Assembly (NCBI GenBank): GCA_900471525.1
Contig: UCEZ01000032.1
Span: forward strand, 81,195 to 145,194
Length of the DNA: 64,000 nucleotides
Direction: 5' to 3'
DNA from: Hyphomicrobiales bacterium
Lineage (GTDB): Bacteria; Pseudomonadota; Alphaproteobacteria; Rhizobiales; Rhizobiaceae
Position numbers and translations under genes: made by a program. Every line of letters begins with the position of its first letter. The first letter of the stretch is position 1. The notes below the pieces were generated by a model. It was not told the origin of the DNA. It made no database searches and saw only the letters and a list, made by a program, of their open reading frames with translations. Shown here piece after piece: positions 8,080-17,334 of the stretch.

Positions 8080-9357
8080 ATGAAACTGGCGAAATTCTTA
8101 ACGACGACAGCGGCGGCGGCTTTGCTCGCAAGTGCTGTTGAGGCGGCGAACATCAAGATCGGCGCATCGCTGCCGATCACCGGCGGCCTTTCGGTCAGCG
8201 GTGAAAAACACAAGCGCGGCTACGAGCTATGCACCAAGTTGATCAACGATGCGGGCGGCATTCTCGGCCGCCAGGTCGAACTGGTCGTCAGTGACAATCG
8301 CTCCGACCCGGCAACTGCGATCAACCAATACGAACGCTTCATCAATGTCGACAAGGTCGACGCCGTCTATGGCACCTTTTCCAGCCGGCTAACCTTCCCG
8401 GTTGCGAGCATCCTTTCCAAGTACAACATGGTGCATCCGGTCCCGTCGGGCGGCGCGTTGCGCATCTATGAACAGGGCTACAAGAACCTGTTCTACTTCC
8501 AGGTGAGCGCCGCCGAATATACCGGCAAGGATGTGATGGCCGTGATGAAGGACATCATCGCCTCAGGCCAGGCGCCGAAGACGGTCGCGGTCGTTTCCGC
8601 CGACGACTTCTTTGCCAACGCCATTTCGGCCGGTCTTCTGGGCCAGAAGGTCAAGGATCCCGCGACCGACAAGGAAATCGCCGATCTCGCGCCGGGCTAC
8701 CTCGCGGACGCCGGCATCAAGGTTGTGATGCAGGAGAAGTGGCCGGAAGAAGGTTTTAACGACTGGCTGAACCTTGCCAACTCGATCAAGCGCTCCGGTG
8801 CCGAGATGATCGTCGGCCTGACGGCATCCGCCGAAGAAGCCGTTCAGTTGACGCGCGCGCTGAAGACAGTCGGCGCAACGCCGAAGCTGGTCTATCTCAG
8901 CCAGGGCGCCCAGAACGAATTCATCGAAGGCGTGGGCAAGGAAGCCGCCGAAGGGGTGCTGATCCACACGACGTGGCACAAGGATGTGCCCTTCGAAGGC
9001 ACGCTTGCCGGAAAACCTTTCAACAATGCCGATTTCGTCAAGGCTTTCGAAGCGGCTTATGGCGTCGAGCCGGATGAAGACAGCGCCATTCCGTTCGCTG
9101 TCTGCCAGGGCATCGAGCAGGCGATCACCGGGGCTAATTCGACTGACAATGCCAAGATGGGTGAATGGCTGCATGCGCGCACCAAGGACAATCCGGTGCG
9201 CACCGTTCTTGGCCGCTTTTCCTGGGATGAGCGGGGGCTTGCCAAGGACAAGGAGCACATCATGACCCAGTGGCAGGACGGCCAGTTGAAGTTCGTCTAC
9301 CCGAAGGGAGAGTTCGAAGGCGTGGTGCCGTTCAGCTACCCAAAGGCCGGGTTCTGA
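8080..9357 (+). CDS. HAAT-family ABC transporter substrate-binding protein
   Basis: A 425-residue periplasmic binding protein with a clear Sec signal (MKLAKFLTTTAAAALLASAVEA, cut near residue 22) followed by NIKIGASLPITGGLSVSG, the usual start of the mature HAAT-type fold. The ATG at 8080 follows a strong GGAGGAGG. It is the first gene of an operon that continues with two ATPases, two permeases and six enzymes. Related binding proteins in such operons capture branched-chain amino acids, aromatic acids or amides; the downstream intradiol dioxygenase points to an aromatic or aromatic-derived ligand. That is inference. Confidence 0.88.
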   Translation: MKLAKFLTTTAAAALLASAVEAANIKIGASLPITGGLSVSGEKHKRGYELCTKLINDAGGILGRQVELVVSDNRSDPATAINQYERFINVDKVDAVYGTFSSRLTFPVASILSKYNMVHPVPSGGALRIYEQGYKNLFYFQVSAAEYTGKDVMAVMKDIIASGQAPKTVAVVSADDFFANAISAGLLGQKVKDPATDKEIADLAPGYLADAGIKVVMQEKWPEEGFNDWLNLANSIKRSGAEMIVGLTASAEEAVQLTRALKTVGATPKLVYLSQGAQNEFIEGVGKEAAEGVLIHTTWHKDVPFEGTLAGKPFNNADFVKAFEAAYGVEPDEDSAIPFAVCQGIEQAITGANSTDNAKMGEWLHARTKDNPVRTVLGRFSWDERGLAKDKEHIMTQWQDGQLKFVYPKGEFEGVVPFSYPKAGF

Positions 9358-9433
9358 CCTCGCCTTAACGTGGGGCCGCGACGCGGCCTCACATCCAAGC
9401 TGCCGATTGCAGACGTGATGGAAGGTAAGACGC

Positions 9434-10180
9434 ATGCTCGAAGTGAAAAATCTCTGCAAGCATTATGGAGGCATAAGGGCCGTCGACGGCGCGACCTTCA
9501 CCGTCGATAAGGGCTCGATCACCGCCCTGATCGGCCCGAACGGAGCCGGCAAGACCACCGCCTTCAACTGTATCAGCCGCACCGTTGCGCCGACTTCCGG
9601 GGAAGTCTGGCTGGACGGCCAGAGGATCGACCATCTGCGGCCGCACAAGGTGACGGCCAAGGGCCTGAGCCGCACATTCCAGATTTCTCGCAACCTCTCC
9701 GACATGACAGTGATCGAGAATGTCATTGTCCAGTCGCGCGTCGATGGCATCGCCGGGCTGTTCAAGCCGGCGATGAGCCGGGAGGAAAAGGACAAGGCCA
9801 TGTCCATCCTCGATTTCCTCGGCATCACCCGCATCGCCTACGAGGACGGCAACAACCTGTCTTATGGGCAGAAGAAGCTGATGGACCTCGCGGCCCTTCT
9901 GATGTCCGACCCGAAGATCATCCTGCTCGACGAACCGGCCGGCGGCGTCAACCCGTCGCTGCTCGAAGAGATCATCAGCCATATCCAGGCGCTGAATGCG
10001 CGCGGCCTGACGGTGCTGATCGTCGAGCACAACATGGACCTGATCATGCGGCTGTCGCATCGCGTCGTCGTCATGGCGCAGGGGCGGGTGATCTGCGACG
10101 GCACACCCGATGTCGTGCGCAAGGATCCCCAGGTGCTCGACGCCTATCTCGGCGGCGTGCTTGAGCAGGAGGCTGCGTGA
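9434..10180 (+). CDS. ABC transporter ATPase (LivG-type)
   Basis: A 248-residue ATP-binding subunit. Motifs: Walker A GPNGAGKT, signature LSYGQKK, Walker B IILLDEPAGGVNPS and H-loop VEHNMD. The LivG-typical insertion TAKGLSRTFQISRN is present. It starts 76 bases after the binding-protein gene with GGAAGG upstream, and its stop overlaps the next start by one base. It works with the LivF, LivH and LivM partners to drive import of the ligand captured by the preceding protein. Confidence 0.9.
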   Translation: MLEVKNLCKHYGGIRAVDGATFTVDKGSITALIGPNGAGKTTAFNCISRTVAPTSGEVWLDGQRIDHLRPHKVTAKGLSRTFQISRNLSDMTVIENVIVQSRVDGIAGLFKPAMSREEKDKAMSILDFLGITRIAYEDGNNLSYGQKKLMDLAALLMSDPKIILLDEPAGGVNPSLLEEIISHIQALNARGLTVLIVEHNMDLIMRLSHRVVVMAQGRVICDGTPDVVRKDPQVLDAYLGGVLEQEAA

Positions 10181-10908
10181 TGACGGAACTGCTTCAGGTT
10201 ACCAATATCACCGCCGGTTACGGCGACGGCCCGGCGATCCTCGACGGTGCGCATCTGACCGTCGAACCCGGCAAGGTCCACTGCATCATCGGCCCGAACG
10301 GCGCAGGCAAGTCGACGCTGATGAAGGCCATCTGCGGCATGCTGACGATCCGCAAGGGTGACGTCGTCTTCAAGGGCAAGCGCCTGAACGGCATGCGTCC
10401 TGACCAGATTCTGCGCGAAGGCATCTGTTTCGTGCCGCAGGAGCGGGCGCTGTTTCCAAAGATGACCGTTCGCGAAAACCTGCGCATGGGCGGCTTCATC
10501 CTTGACGACAAGAAGGAACTGGAGCGCCGCATCGAAGGCATCCTCGAACGGTTCCCGATCCTGCGCGAGCGCGCCGACCAGCATGCCGGCACCATGTCCG
10601 GCGGCCAGCAGCAGACGCTCGCCATGGCGCGCACGCTGATCATCAAGCCGGCGATCGTCATGCTCGACGAACCTTCGCTCGGGCTGGCACCGAAGATCGT
10701 CCAGGAGATGTTCGACATCATGAAGATGATGTCGGCCGAAGGCGTCACCGTTCTGCTTGTCGAGCAGAACGCCCTGATGGGCCTGAAGAATTCCGACTGG
10801 GGCGTGGTGCTCGATCTCGGACGCACGCTGTTCGAGGGACCGGCCGCCACGGTGCTTGCCGACCCGCGTATCCAGGAACTCTACCTCGGCGGCAAGAAGG
10901 CCGCCTGA
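10180..10908 (+). CDS. ABC transporter ATPase (LivF-type)
   Basis: A 242-residue second ATP-binding subunit. Motifs: Walker A GPNGAGKST, CFVPQERALFPKMTV, signature MSGGQQQT, Walker B IVMLDEPSLGLAPK and H-loop VEQNAL, the LivF pattern. The ATG at 10180 shares an A with the previous stop (ATGA arrangement) and follows AGGAGG; a GTG three bases earlier is possible but less likely. It belongs to the same HAAT importer. Confidence 0.9.
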   Translation: MTELLQVTNITAGYGDGPAILDGAHLTVEPGKVHCIIGPNGAGKSTLMKAICGMLTIRKGDVVFKGKRLNGMRPDQILREGICFVPQERALFPKMTVRENLRMGGFILDDKKELERRIEGILERFPILRERADQHAGTMSGGQQQTLAMARTLIIKPAIVMLDEPSLGLAPKIVQEMFDIMKMMSAEGVTVLLVEQNALMGLKNSDWGVVLDLGRTLFEGPAATVLADPRIQELYLGGKKAA

Positions 10909-10919
10909 AGGAGGACATG

Positions 10920-11798
10920 ATGGCAGATATCCTGCAAATACTCATTCTGGGCCTGGCTCTCGGCGGCGTCATCGCCCTGATGGGATCGGGCCTGTCGCTG
11001 GTATTCGGCGTGATGCGCATCGTCAATCTCGCGCATCCCTCGCTGATCATCGGCGGCGCCTACGTCACCTATTGGGCTTTCAAGATGACGGGCGTCGATC
11101 CGATCGTCATGCTGCCCGTCGCATCCCTGATCATGGCCGCCATCGGCGTGCTGCTCTACCGGTTGATGTTCGAGCGGGAGACCAAGAGCGCCAAGTATTC
11201 CGAAATGACGGTGCTTCTGACCTTTGCGCTGGCGATGATGGTCGAAGGCCTGCTCGGCGGTCTCTTCACCAACACACAGCGCGTCGTCTCGCCGGACTAT
11301 GCGACAGATGCCTTCTTCATCGGCGATCTCTTCATTCCCAAGGGGCAGCTTTATGCCGGCATCGTTTCGCTGGTCATCATCACCGCGCTCAGCCTGTTTC
11401 TCAAATATTCCCGTCTCGGTTATGCGATCCGGGCGACGACGCAGAACCGCGAGGCGGCCGAACTTCTCGGCGTCAACGTCAACTTCATCTGCATCCTCGC
11501 CTTTGCAATCGGCATCGGCCTTGCCGGTGCTGCCGGCTCACTCGTCAGCTTCGTCTTCAGTTTCTTCCCGGCAAAGCATTGGGAATGGATTGCCATGCTG
11601 ATGTCGGTCGTCGTGCTTGGCGGCATGGGCAGCATTCTCGGCACGGTGGTCGCAGCACTGCTCCTGTCGGTCATCGCGGCCTTCGTCGGCACCTGGATCG
11701 GCGCGACCTGGTCAACGCTCACCTTCTTCCTCGCTCTTTTCCTCATCCTGCTGGTGCGGCCCCAGGGTCTGTTCGGCGAAAAACCGGAGATGGCATGA
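10920..11798 (+). CDS. ABC transporter permease (LivH-type)
   Basis: A 292-residue membrane protein with about eight hydrophobic helices and the LivH motif VFGVMRIVNLAHPSLIIGGAY. In most LivH proteins this motif reads NLAHGE; here His is followed by Pro-Ser, a small deviation. AAGGAGGAC precedes two consecutive ATGs at 10917 and 10920; the second has the better spacing. The stop overlaps the following permease start by four bases (ATGA). Confidence 0.88.
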   Translation: MADILQILILGLALGGVIALMGSGLSLVFGVMRIVNLAHPSLIIGGAYVTYWAFKMTGVDPIVMLPVASLIMAAIGVLLYRLMFERETKSAKYSEMTVLLTFALAMMVEGLLGGLFTNTQRVVSPDYATDAFFIGDLFIPKGQLYAGIVSLVIITALSLFLKYSRLGYAIRATTQNREAAELLGVNVNFICILAFAIGIGLAGAAGSLVSFVFSFFPAKHWEWIAMLMSVVVLGGMGSILGTVVAALLLSVIAAFVGTWIGATWSTLTFFLALFLILLVRPQGLFGEKPEMA

Positions 11799-12841
11799 TG
11801 GCCGTTACTCTTGATCAATCCAGCGCCAGCGCCGTTGTCGAAGCGCGCCGCGCCCACAATGAAAAGCTTGCCCGAAAGGCCGATCAGACCCGGGCCACAT
11901 GGTTTCCGCTGGCCGTAATGGCCATCCTCATCGCGCTGCCGCTGCTCCAATTCACCGGCAACTACAATTACCTGCTGCATATGGTGCTGTTTACCGCCTC
12001 CCATGTGGCGATGGCCTCGGGCTGGAACATCCTCGGCGGCTTTGCCGGCTACATTTCGCTCGGGCACAGCGTGTTCTTCGCGATTGGCGGATATTTTTCC
12101 GGCATGATCCTGGCGCGCTACGGCATCTCGACGATCGTCACGGCGCCGCTCGCCGGCCTACTTGCCGCCGTCGTCGGTTACCTGATCGGCATGGTGACGC
12201 TGAAGGTCCGTGGGCCTAGCTTCATCATCTCGTCGATCGCGCTTCTGATGATCGCCCGCATCCTGTTCGACAATTGGGAACTCATCGGCGGCGCCAACGG
12301 CGTGACGCTGCCGGTCAACGACCTTCCCGTGCAATGGGCCAAGATTCCCTACTACTACGCCATGCTGGCGATCGCCGCCTTCACCGTCTGGGCGAGCTAC
12401 AAGATCAAGCATTCGAAGTTCGGCCTTGGTCTGCGGGCAATCTCCAAGGACGAGATCAAGGCGGAAAGTGCCGGCATCGATACGCGCTTCTATAAGGTCA
12501 TGGCCTTTGCGCTGTCGGCATTCTTCGTCGGTATGGCGGGTGCGGTGTGGGGCGAATACCTCACCTATCTCAGGCCCAACATCTTCCTGGTGATCCTCGT
12601 CTCGGCAAACCTGGTGCTGATGTCGATCCTCGGCGGCAAGGGAACGGTGGCCGGGCCGGTGATCGGCGCCATCCTGATCGTGGCGCTCAACGAACTGTTC
12701 GTCGCCACCATGGGTGCCTCGGAAATCAACATCCTCGGCACCGGCATGGTGATGGCGGCAGGCCTGATGTTCTTCCCGCTCGGCCTCGTCGGCACGCTGG
12801 CAAGGAAAGGAAAACTGCCCCGCGTGCTCAACTGGGATTGA
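11795..12841 (+). CDS. ABC transporter permease (LivM-type)
   Basis: A 348-residue membrane permease. After a 40-residue polar N-terminal stretch it has about nine helices, with LivM motifs GWNILGGFAGYISLGHSVFFAIGGY and the GKGTVAGPVIGA segment near the C-terminus. It completes the importer with LivH. The ATG at 11795 overlaps the previous stop; a second ATG follows directly at 11798. The catabolic genes begin 76 bases downstream on the same strand with no terminator-like hairpin between them. Confidence 0.88.
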   Translation: MMAVTLDQSSASAVVEARRAHNEKLARKADQTRATWFPLAVMAILIALPLLQFTGNYNYLLHMVLFTASHVAMASGWNILGGFAGYISLGHSVFFAIGGYFSGMILARYGISTIVTAPLAGLLAAVVGYLIGMVTLKVRGPSFIISSIALLMIARILFDNWELIGGANGVTLPVNDLPVQWAKIPYYYAMLAIAAFTVWASYKIKHSKFGLGLRAISKDEIKAESAGIDTRFYKVMAFALSAFFVGMAGAVWGEYLTYLRPNIFLVILVSANLVLMSILGGKGTVAGPVIGAILIVALNELFVATMGASEINILGTGMVMAAGLMFFPLGLVGTLARKGKLPRVLNWD

Positions 12842-12917
12842 TCGCGCGGGCCGCCCCACGGGGCACTGTCTCAATGCTTTGGTTTGAACCTTGCCGAACG
12901 GCGGGAGGAGAGAAGTC

Positions 12918-13691
12918 ATGCCGGAATATGTTCTTTACAATGCGCCGCAATCCACTTGCAGCCAGCGTGTTCGCTACGTGCTGCACTCCAAGGGCCGGGA
13001 GTTCGAAGAGCACAAGCTCGACCTGTTCAAGGGCGACCAGCTGAAACCGGACTATCTGAAGATCAACCCGAACGGGCTGGTGCCGGCGCTGGTGCATGAC
13101 GGAGAGGCGATCATCGATTCAGCCGTCATCATGGAATATCTCGAAGATATCCTCGGCACCGTCTCGCCGCTGCGGCCGGAAGATCCGCTGAAGGTTGCCC
13201 GGATGCGGGCGATGATGCGCTACATCGACGAAGTGCCGACGCCGGCCGTCCGCGTCCCCTCCTATAACCTCGCCTTCCTGCCGCACTATCAGGCGATGAC
13301 GGAAGAGGAATTCCTCGCCGTCTGCGACAGCAAACCGCTTCGCCGCGAGTTCCTGCTCAAGATGGGCCGCACCGGTTTTCCGCAATCGGAAATGGACGAG
13401 GCGCTCGGCCGCCTGCGGCGCGGGATAGAGCGCATGACAAGCTGGCTGCGGGAGAGCGGCGGACCCTGGCTGATGGGCAAGGACCTGACGCTTGCCGACA
13501 TCGCGATCATGCCGGTCATCGTGCGGATGGACGACATCAACCTCGGCCACCTTTGGGACGATGCACCCGAGATCAGCGGTTGGCTCGACCGCATCCGTAC
13601 CACCGATGCGTTTGCCAAGACCTATTACCACGGTGCCCTGCTGACGGAAAAATATCCGCATCTGCAGGCCTTGAAGACCGTAGCCGCCTGA
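12918..13691 (+). CDS. Glutathione S-transferase family protein, LigF/beta-etherase-like architecture
   Basis: A 257-residue GST. The N-terminal thioredoxin-like domain starts YVLYNAPQSTCSQRVRYVL with NPNGLVPALVHDGEAIIDSAVIMEYLED (cis-Pro and glutathione-binding Glu-Ser/Asp-Ser region). The C-terminal helical domain contains LLKMGRTGFPQSEMDEAL and GKDLTLADIAIMP. Length and the GFP-x-x-x-x-DE segment resemble remembered LigF-type beta-etherases, which cleave aryl ethers with glutathione, more than classical maleylacetoacetate isomerases. As the first enzyme after the importer it may open or de-etherify the substrate. Assignment within the GST superfamily is tentative. Confidence 0.75.
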   Translation: MPEYVLYNAPQSTCSQRVRYVLHSKGREFEEHKLDLFKGDQLKPDYLKINPNGLVPALVHDGEAIIDSAVIMEYLEDILGTVSPLRPEDPLKVARMRAMMRYIDEVPTPAVRVPSYNLAFLPHYQAMTEEEFLAVCDSKPLRREFLLKMGRTGFPQSEMDEALGRLRRGIERMTSWLRESGGPWLMGKDLTLADIAIMPVIVRMDDINLGHLWDDAPEISGWLDRIRTTDAFAKTYYHGALLTEKYPHLQALKTVAA

Positions 13692-13718
13692 AGCGCGGGC
13701 AACGACAGGAGAAGCATC

Positions 13719-14645
13719 ATGCAGCACGTAACAATCGAACCGAAGCTCATCAGCACTGTTGCCGACGTCACACCGACGGTGCTTGCGGCGATGTCGCGCA
13801 CGACCGATCCGCGGCTGAAGCGGATCATGGATTCCATGGTCCGGCACCTGCACGCCTTCATCATCGAGACGCAGCCGACCGAAGAGGAATTCGAGCAGGG
13901 CCTGCGCTGGATAGCAGCCCTTGGCCATCACACCAACGAAAGCAACAACGAGGTGGTGCTTGCCGCCGATGTCGTCGGTGCCTCGACCTTGATCGACTTG
14001 ATCAACAATGACGGCATGCAAGGCGAGACCATGTCGGCGCTGCTCGGGCCGTTCTATCGCGGGCAGGCGCCGGATTGCGCCTGCGGCGACTGCATCGCCC
14101 GTTCCGAGACACCCGGACCAGTGCTCTATTTCAAGGGCAGGGTCACCGGCGTCAACGGCACGCCTATCGAAGGTGCGAAGCTCGATGTCTGGCAGGCGTC
14201 TCCCGTCGGGCTCTACGAAAACCAGGATACGGGCCAGGACGATTTCAACCTGCGCGGCGTGTTCCGCACGGATGCTAACGGCAGCTTCCACTTCACCTCG
14301 GTGAAGCCGGCCGGCTATCCGGTTCCGGTCGATGGTCCCGTCGGTGACCTCCTGCGGGCGCAGCAGCGCCACCCGATGCGCCCGGCGCATATCCATTTCA
14401 TCGTCTCGGCGCCCGGCCACAAGACGCTGGTCACCCAGATCTTTTCGGACACGCACGATGCACTGGCGACCGACGTCGTCTTCGGCGCCAAGACCCAGAT
14501 CATCGGTGATTTCGTCGAGCATACCCAACCGCATCCCGACCATCCGAACACGCCGCTGCCGTTCTACACCTGCGAGTACGAGTTCAAGCTGGTCGAGGGA
14601 GAGCCGACTTATCCCGTGCCGCCGATCTCCGGCAAGAAACATTGA
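13719..14645 (+). CDS. Intradiol ring-cleavage dioxygenase (catechol/hydroxyquinol 1,2-dioxygenase family)
   Basis: A 308-residue non-haem Fe(III) dioxygenase. The N-terminal helical linker domain (residues 1-100, including LGHHTNESNNEVVLAADVVG) marks the catechol/hydroxyquinol class rather than protocatechuate 3,4-dioxygenase. The iron ligands are the Tyr in LLGPFYRG, the Tyr in GLYENQD and two His in RPAHIHFIVSAPGH. It should cleave an ortho-diol ring to a muconate or maleylacetate. A cysteine-rich insertion (CACGDC) after the first Tyr is unusual. No muconate cycloisomerase or maleylacetate reductase is evident nearby, so the product may be handled by the SDR, BKACE and MDR enzymes that follow. 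Confidence 0.85.
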   Translation: MQHVTIEPKLISTVADVTPTVLAAMSRTTDPRLKRIMDSMVRHLHAFIIETQPTEEEFEQGLRWIAALGHHTNESNNEVVLAADVVGASTLIDLINNDGMQGETMSALLGPFYRGQAPDCACGDCIARSETPGPVLYFKGRVTGVNGTPIEGAKLDVWQASPVGLYENQDTGQDDFNLRGVFRTDANGSFHFTSVKPAGYPVPVDGPVGDLLRAQQRHPMRPAHIHFIVSAPGHKTLVTQIFSDTHDALATDVVFGAKTQIIGDFVEHTQPHPDHPNTPLPFYTCEYEFKLVEGEPTYPVPPISGKKH

Positions 14646-14662
14646 TAGGGCAGGAAATGAAC

Positions 14663-15409
14663 ATGTCGCAGGTTCTGAATGGCAAGGTCGCAGTGGTGGT
14701 CGGTGGTTCCGGCGGCATCGGGCAGGAAACCTGCCGGCTGCTCGCCGAAGCCGGTGCCCGTGTCGCTGTCGGCTACCGCTCCAGCAAGGAAAAGGCAGAG
14801 GCACTTGTCAAAAGCCTGCCGGGTGAGGGACATGCGGCCCTGCCGGTGTCGATCGAGGACACGCCGAGCATCGAGGCCTTTCGCGAGGCCGTGATCGCCC
14901 GGTTCGGACGGGCGGATATCCTGGTGAATACGGCGGGTGTCACACAGCCGGTGCCGCATGCCGATCTCGATGCGCTGACCGACGAACTGATCGATCAGAT
15001 CTTCATCAACAACTGGCGCGGTGTGTTCTCGACTGTGCGGGCTTTCGCACCGGCCCTGAAGGCAAGCGGCGACGGATTGATCGTCAACGTCTCCTCGATC
15101 GCCGCCTTCACCGGGATAGGCTCCAACATCGCCTATTGCGGCGCCAAGGCCGGTCTCGACATCATGAGCAATTCGCTGGCTCGCGCACTGGCGCCACAGA
15201 TCCGCGTCATGACGATCTCGCCAGGCATGGTGGATACCGATTTCGTTCCCGGCCGGGGTCAGGATTTCAAGGACAAGGCGGCCGCTGCGACGCCGCTGAA
15301 GCGGCTGACGACGACAACCGATGTCGCCGAGGCAATCCTTGCCTGCGCGACACATCTCAAATTCTCGACTGGCACGCGGATTGTCGTCGATGGGGGGAGG
15401 CACCTCTGA
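14663..15409 (+). CDS. Short-chain dehydrogenase/reductase
   Basis: A 248-residue NAD(P)-dependent SDR with the cofactor motif VVGGSGGIGQE near the N-terminus, NTAGV, and the catalytic Ser-Tyr-Lys set in NVSSIAAF and YCGAKAG. AGGAA at 14652-14656 lies six bases before the ATG at 14663; an ATG at 14657 is also possible. The stop overlaps the following start by one base, so it is tightly coupled to the beta-keto acid cleavage enzyme. It may oxidise a hydroxy acid to a keto acid for that partner; this is inference from coupling. Confidence 0.82.
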   Translation: MSQVLNGKVAVVVGGSGGIGQETCRLLAEAGARVAVGYRSSKEKAEALVKSLPGEGHAALPVSIEDTPSIEAFREAVIARFGRADILVNTAGVTQPVPHADLDALTDELIDQIFINNWRGVFSTVRAFAPALKASGDGLIVNVSSIAAFTGIGSNIAYCGAKAGLDIMSNSLARALAPQIRVMTISPGMVDTDFVPGRGQDFKDKAAAATPLKRLTTTTDVAEAILACATHLKFSTGTRIVVDGGRHL

Positions 15410-16287
15410 TGCAGCCGAAAGTCATCATCACCTGCGCCGTCACGGGCAACCTCACCACCCGGGAAAACCATCCCGGCCTGCCGGTGACGCCGGAGGAAAT
15501 CGCCAACTCCTGTCTCGAAGCCGCCGATGCCGGCGCCGCCGTCGTCCACATCCATGTCCGCGATCCAGAAACGGCCAAGCCGTCGATGGAACTCAAATAC
15601 TATAGCGAAGTGATCGAGCGCATCCGGGCGAAGAATGACGCGGTGATCCTGAATGTCACCACCGGACCGGGCGGGCGCTATCATCCGAGCGACGAGAACC
15701 CGGCCGTTGCCGGGCCGCGCACGACGCTGATGCGGCCGGAGCGACGGGTGGAGCACATCGTCGCGTTGAAGCCGGATATCGCCACGCTCGACCTCAACAC
15801 CATGACTTTCGGCGCCGAGGTGGTGATCAACACGCCTGCCAACGTGAAGATCATGGCCGACCTCATCAACGGCGCCGGCGTCAAGCCGGAGCTCGAAGTC
15901 TTCGACACCGGCGATATCCAGCTCGCTCATGATCTGCTGAAGGCCGGTGTTCTCACGTCGCCGGCGATGTTCACCATCGTCACCGGCGTCAAATACGGGC
16001 TACCGGCAACGCCGGATGCGATGGCATTGGCCGCACGCATGCTGCCACGCGATGCCGTGTGGACCGGCTTTGGCGTCGGCCGCATGTCGTTTCCGATGGC
16101 GGCGCAGTCCTATCTGCTCGGCGGCCATGTGCGGGTCGGGCTGGAGGACAATTCCTACATCGCCAAGGGCGTGCTTGCGAAAGGCAACGGCGAACTGGTC
16201 GAGCGCGCCCGCGACATTATCGAAAAGCTGGGTGGGCAGATTGCCGGCCCGTCGGAAGCGAGAAACATCCTGCAATTGAAGGCCTGA
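15409..16287 (+). CDS. Beta-keto acid cleavage enzyme (BKACE, former DUF849)
   Basis: A 292-residue TIM-barrel, zinc-dependent Claisen-type lyase. The family condenses a beta-keto acid with acetyl-CoA to release acetoacetate and a new CoA ester. The zinc-binding HIHVRD motif is at residues 47-52; TTGPGG, LDLNTMTFG, ELEVFDTGDI and VRVGLEDN segments complete the family pattern. GGGGGGAGG directly precedes the ATG. BKACE members act on many beta-keto acids, so the enzyme fits as the step feeding ring-cleavage products into CoA metabolism, but the substrate cannot be read from sequence. Confidence 0.87.
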   Translation: MQPKVIITCAVTGNLTTRENHPGLPVTPEEIANSCLEAADAGAAVVHIHVRDPETAKPSMELKYYSEVIERIRAKNDAVILNVTTGPGGRYHPSDENPAVAGPRTTLMRPERRVEHIVALKPDIATLDLNTMTFGAEVVINTPANVKIMADLINGAGVKPELEVFDTGDIQLAHDLLKAGVLTSPAMFTIVTGVKYGLPATPDAMALAARMLPRDAVWTGFGVGRMSFPMAAQSYLLGGHVRVGLEDNSYIAKGVLAKGNGELVERARDIIEKLGGQIAGPSEARNILQLKA

Positions 16288-16319
16288 GTGGCCGGCGTAC
16301 CCATGAAAGGACAAAGCCA

Positions 16320-17324
16320 ATGAACATCCTGACAGAGACAAGGGCCGGCAAGGCGCTGCGTGTTTCGCAGGCATCCGCTGATCTCGACAATCTGCTCATT
16401 GACGTCGTCGATGTCAGCGTCCCGCGCCCCGGCCCCGGCCAGGTGCTGGTCGAAATCATCGCCGCCGGCGTCAATCCGAGCGACGTCAAAGCCTCGCTCG
16501 GCCATATGCCGCATGCCGTTTGGCCGCGCATTCCCGGACGCGATTTCGGCGGCATCGTCCGCGAGGGGCCAAAGCAGATGATCGGTCTGGAAATCTGGGG
16601 CGGCGGCGGCGAACTCGGCATCAGCCAGGACGGCAGCCACGCCAAATGGATGGTGCTCGACCAGAAGGCCGTGCGCGAGAAGCCTGCGAATTTCACCATG
16701 GAAGAGGCGGGATCGATCGGCGTGCCGTTCATCACCGCATACGAAGGCTTGCGGGAAGCCGGCGGCGTACAGCCGACCGATGTCGTCCTTGTCTGCGGCG
16801 GCAACGGCAAGGTCGGCCAGGCGGCGATCCAGCTCGCAACCATGGCCGGCGCCAAGGTTTTTGCCGTCGAATATAACGACCAGCCGCTGCAGGGGCACAC
16901 CAATGCGCCGGTGACGATGCTGAACAGCAGCACCGACGACGTGGCGCAGATCGTCCGCGATCAGACCGGCGGCCACGGCGCGGACATCGTCTTCAATACC
17001 GTCGGCAGCCCCTATTTCGAGATCGCCAACAAGGCGATGGCGAAGCAGGCGCGGCAGATCTTCATCTCCACCTTCGACCGGGCCGTGCCCTTCGATATCT
17101 TCAATTTCTTCCGCGGCCGCCACAAATATATCGGCATCGACACGCTGGCACTGTCTTCCGTCGATGGCGCGCGCATCTTCGACCGGCTGAAGCCGAAATT
17201 CGAGGAAGGCCTTTTGAAGCCGTTCCCGATCAATCCGGCAACCTGCTACAGCCTTGCCGATGCAGCCAAGGCCTATGCCTCGGTGCTGCGTGGGACGCCG
17301 GATCGCGTTCTCCTGAAGCCGTAA
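16320..17324 (+). CDS. MDR-superfamily quinone oxidoreductase/alcohol dehydrogenase-like protein
   Basis: A 334-residue medium-chain reductase. The GroES-like domain contains GVNPSDVKASLGHMP and IPGRDFGGIV; the Rossmann domain contains VLVCGGNGKVGQAAIQLA. The structural and catalytic zinc cysteines of classical alcohol dehydrogenases are not apparent, so it is likely a zinc-free NADPH-dependent reductase of the quinone-oxidoreductase type. AAAGGA precedes the ATG at 16320. Within this operon it could reduce an enone or maleylacetate-like ring-cleavage product, standing in for the missing maleylacetate reductase. That role is conjecture. Confidence 0.78.
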   Translation: MNILTETRAGKALRVSQASADLDNLLIDVVDVSVPRPGPGQVLVEIIAAGVNPSDVKASLGHMPHAVWPRIPGRDFGGIVREGPKQMIGLEIWGGGGELGISQDGSHAKWMVLDQKAVREKPANFTMEEAGSIGVPFITAYEGLREAGGVQPTDVVLVCGGNGKVGQAAIQLATMAGAKVFAVEYNDQPLQGHTNAPVTMLNSSTDDVAQIVRDQTGGHGADIVFNTVGSPYFEIANKAMAKQARQIFISTFDRAVPFDIFNFFRGRHKYIGIDTLALSSVDGARIFDRLKPKFEEGLLKPFPINPATCYSLADAAKAYASVLRGTPDRVLLKP

Positions 17325-17334
17325 AGGGCAGACG

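Noticed and set aside
13119..14804. 561-codon open frame on the minus strand across GST and dioxygenase genes
   Set aside because: Both plus-strand genes have clear catalytic motifs, ribosome-binding sites and operon spacing; the minus frame shows none.
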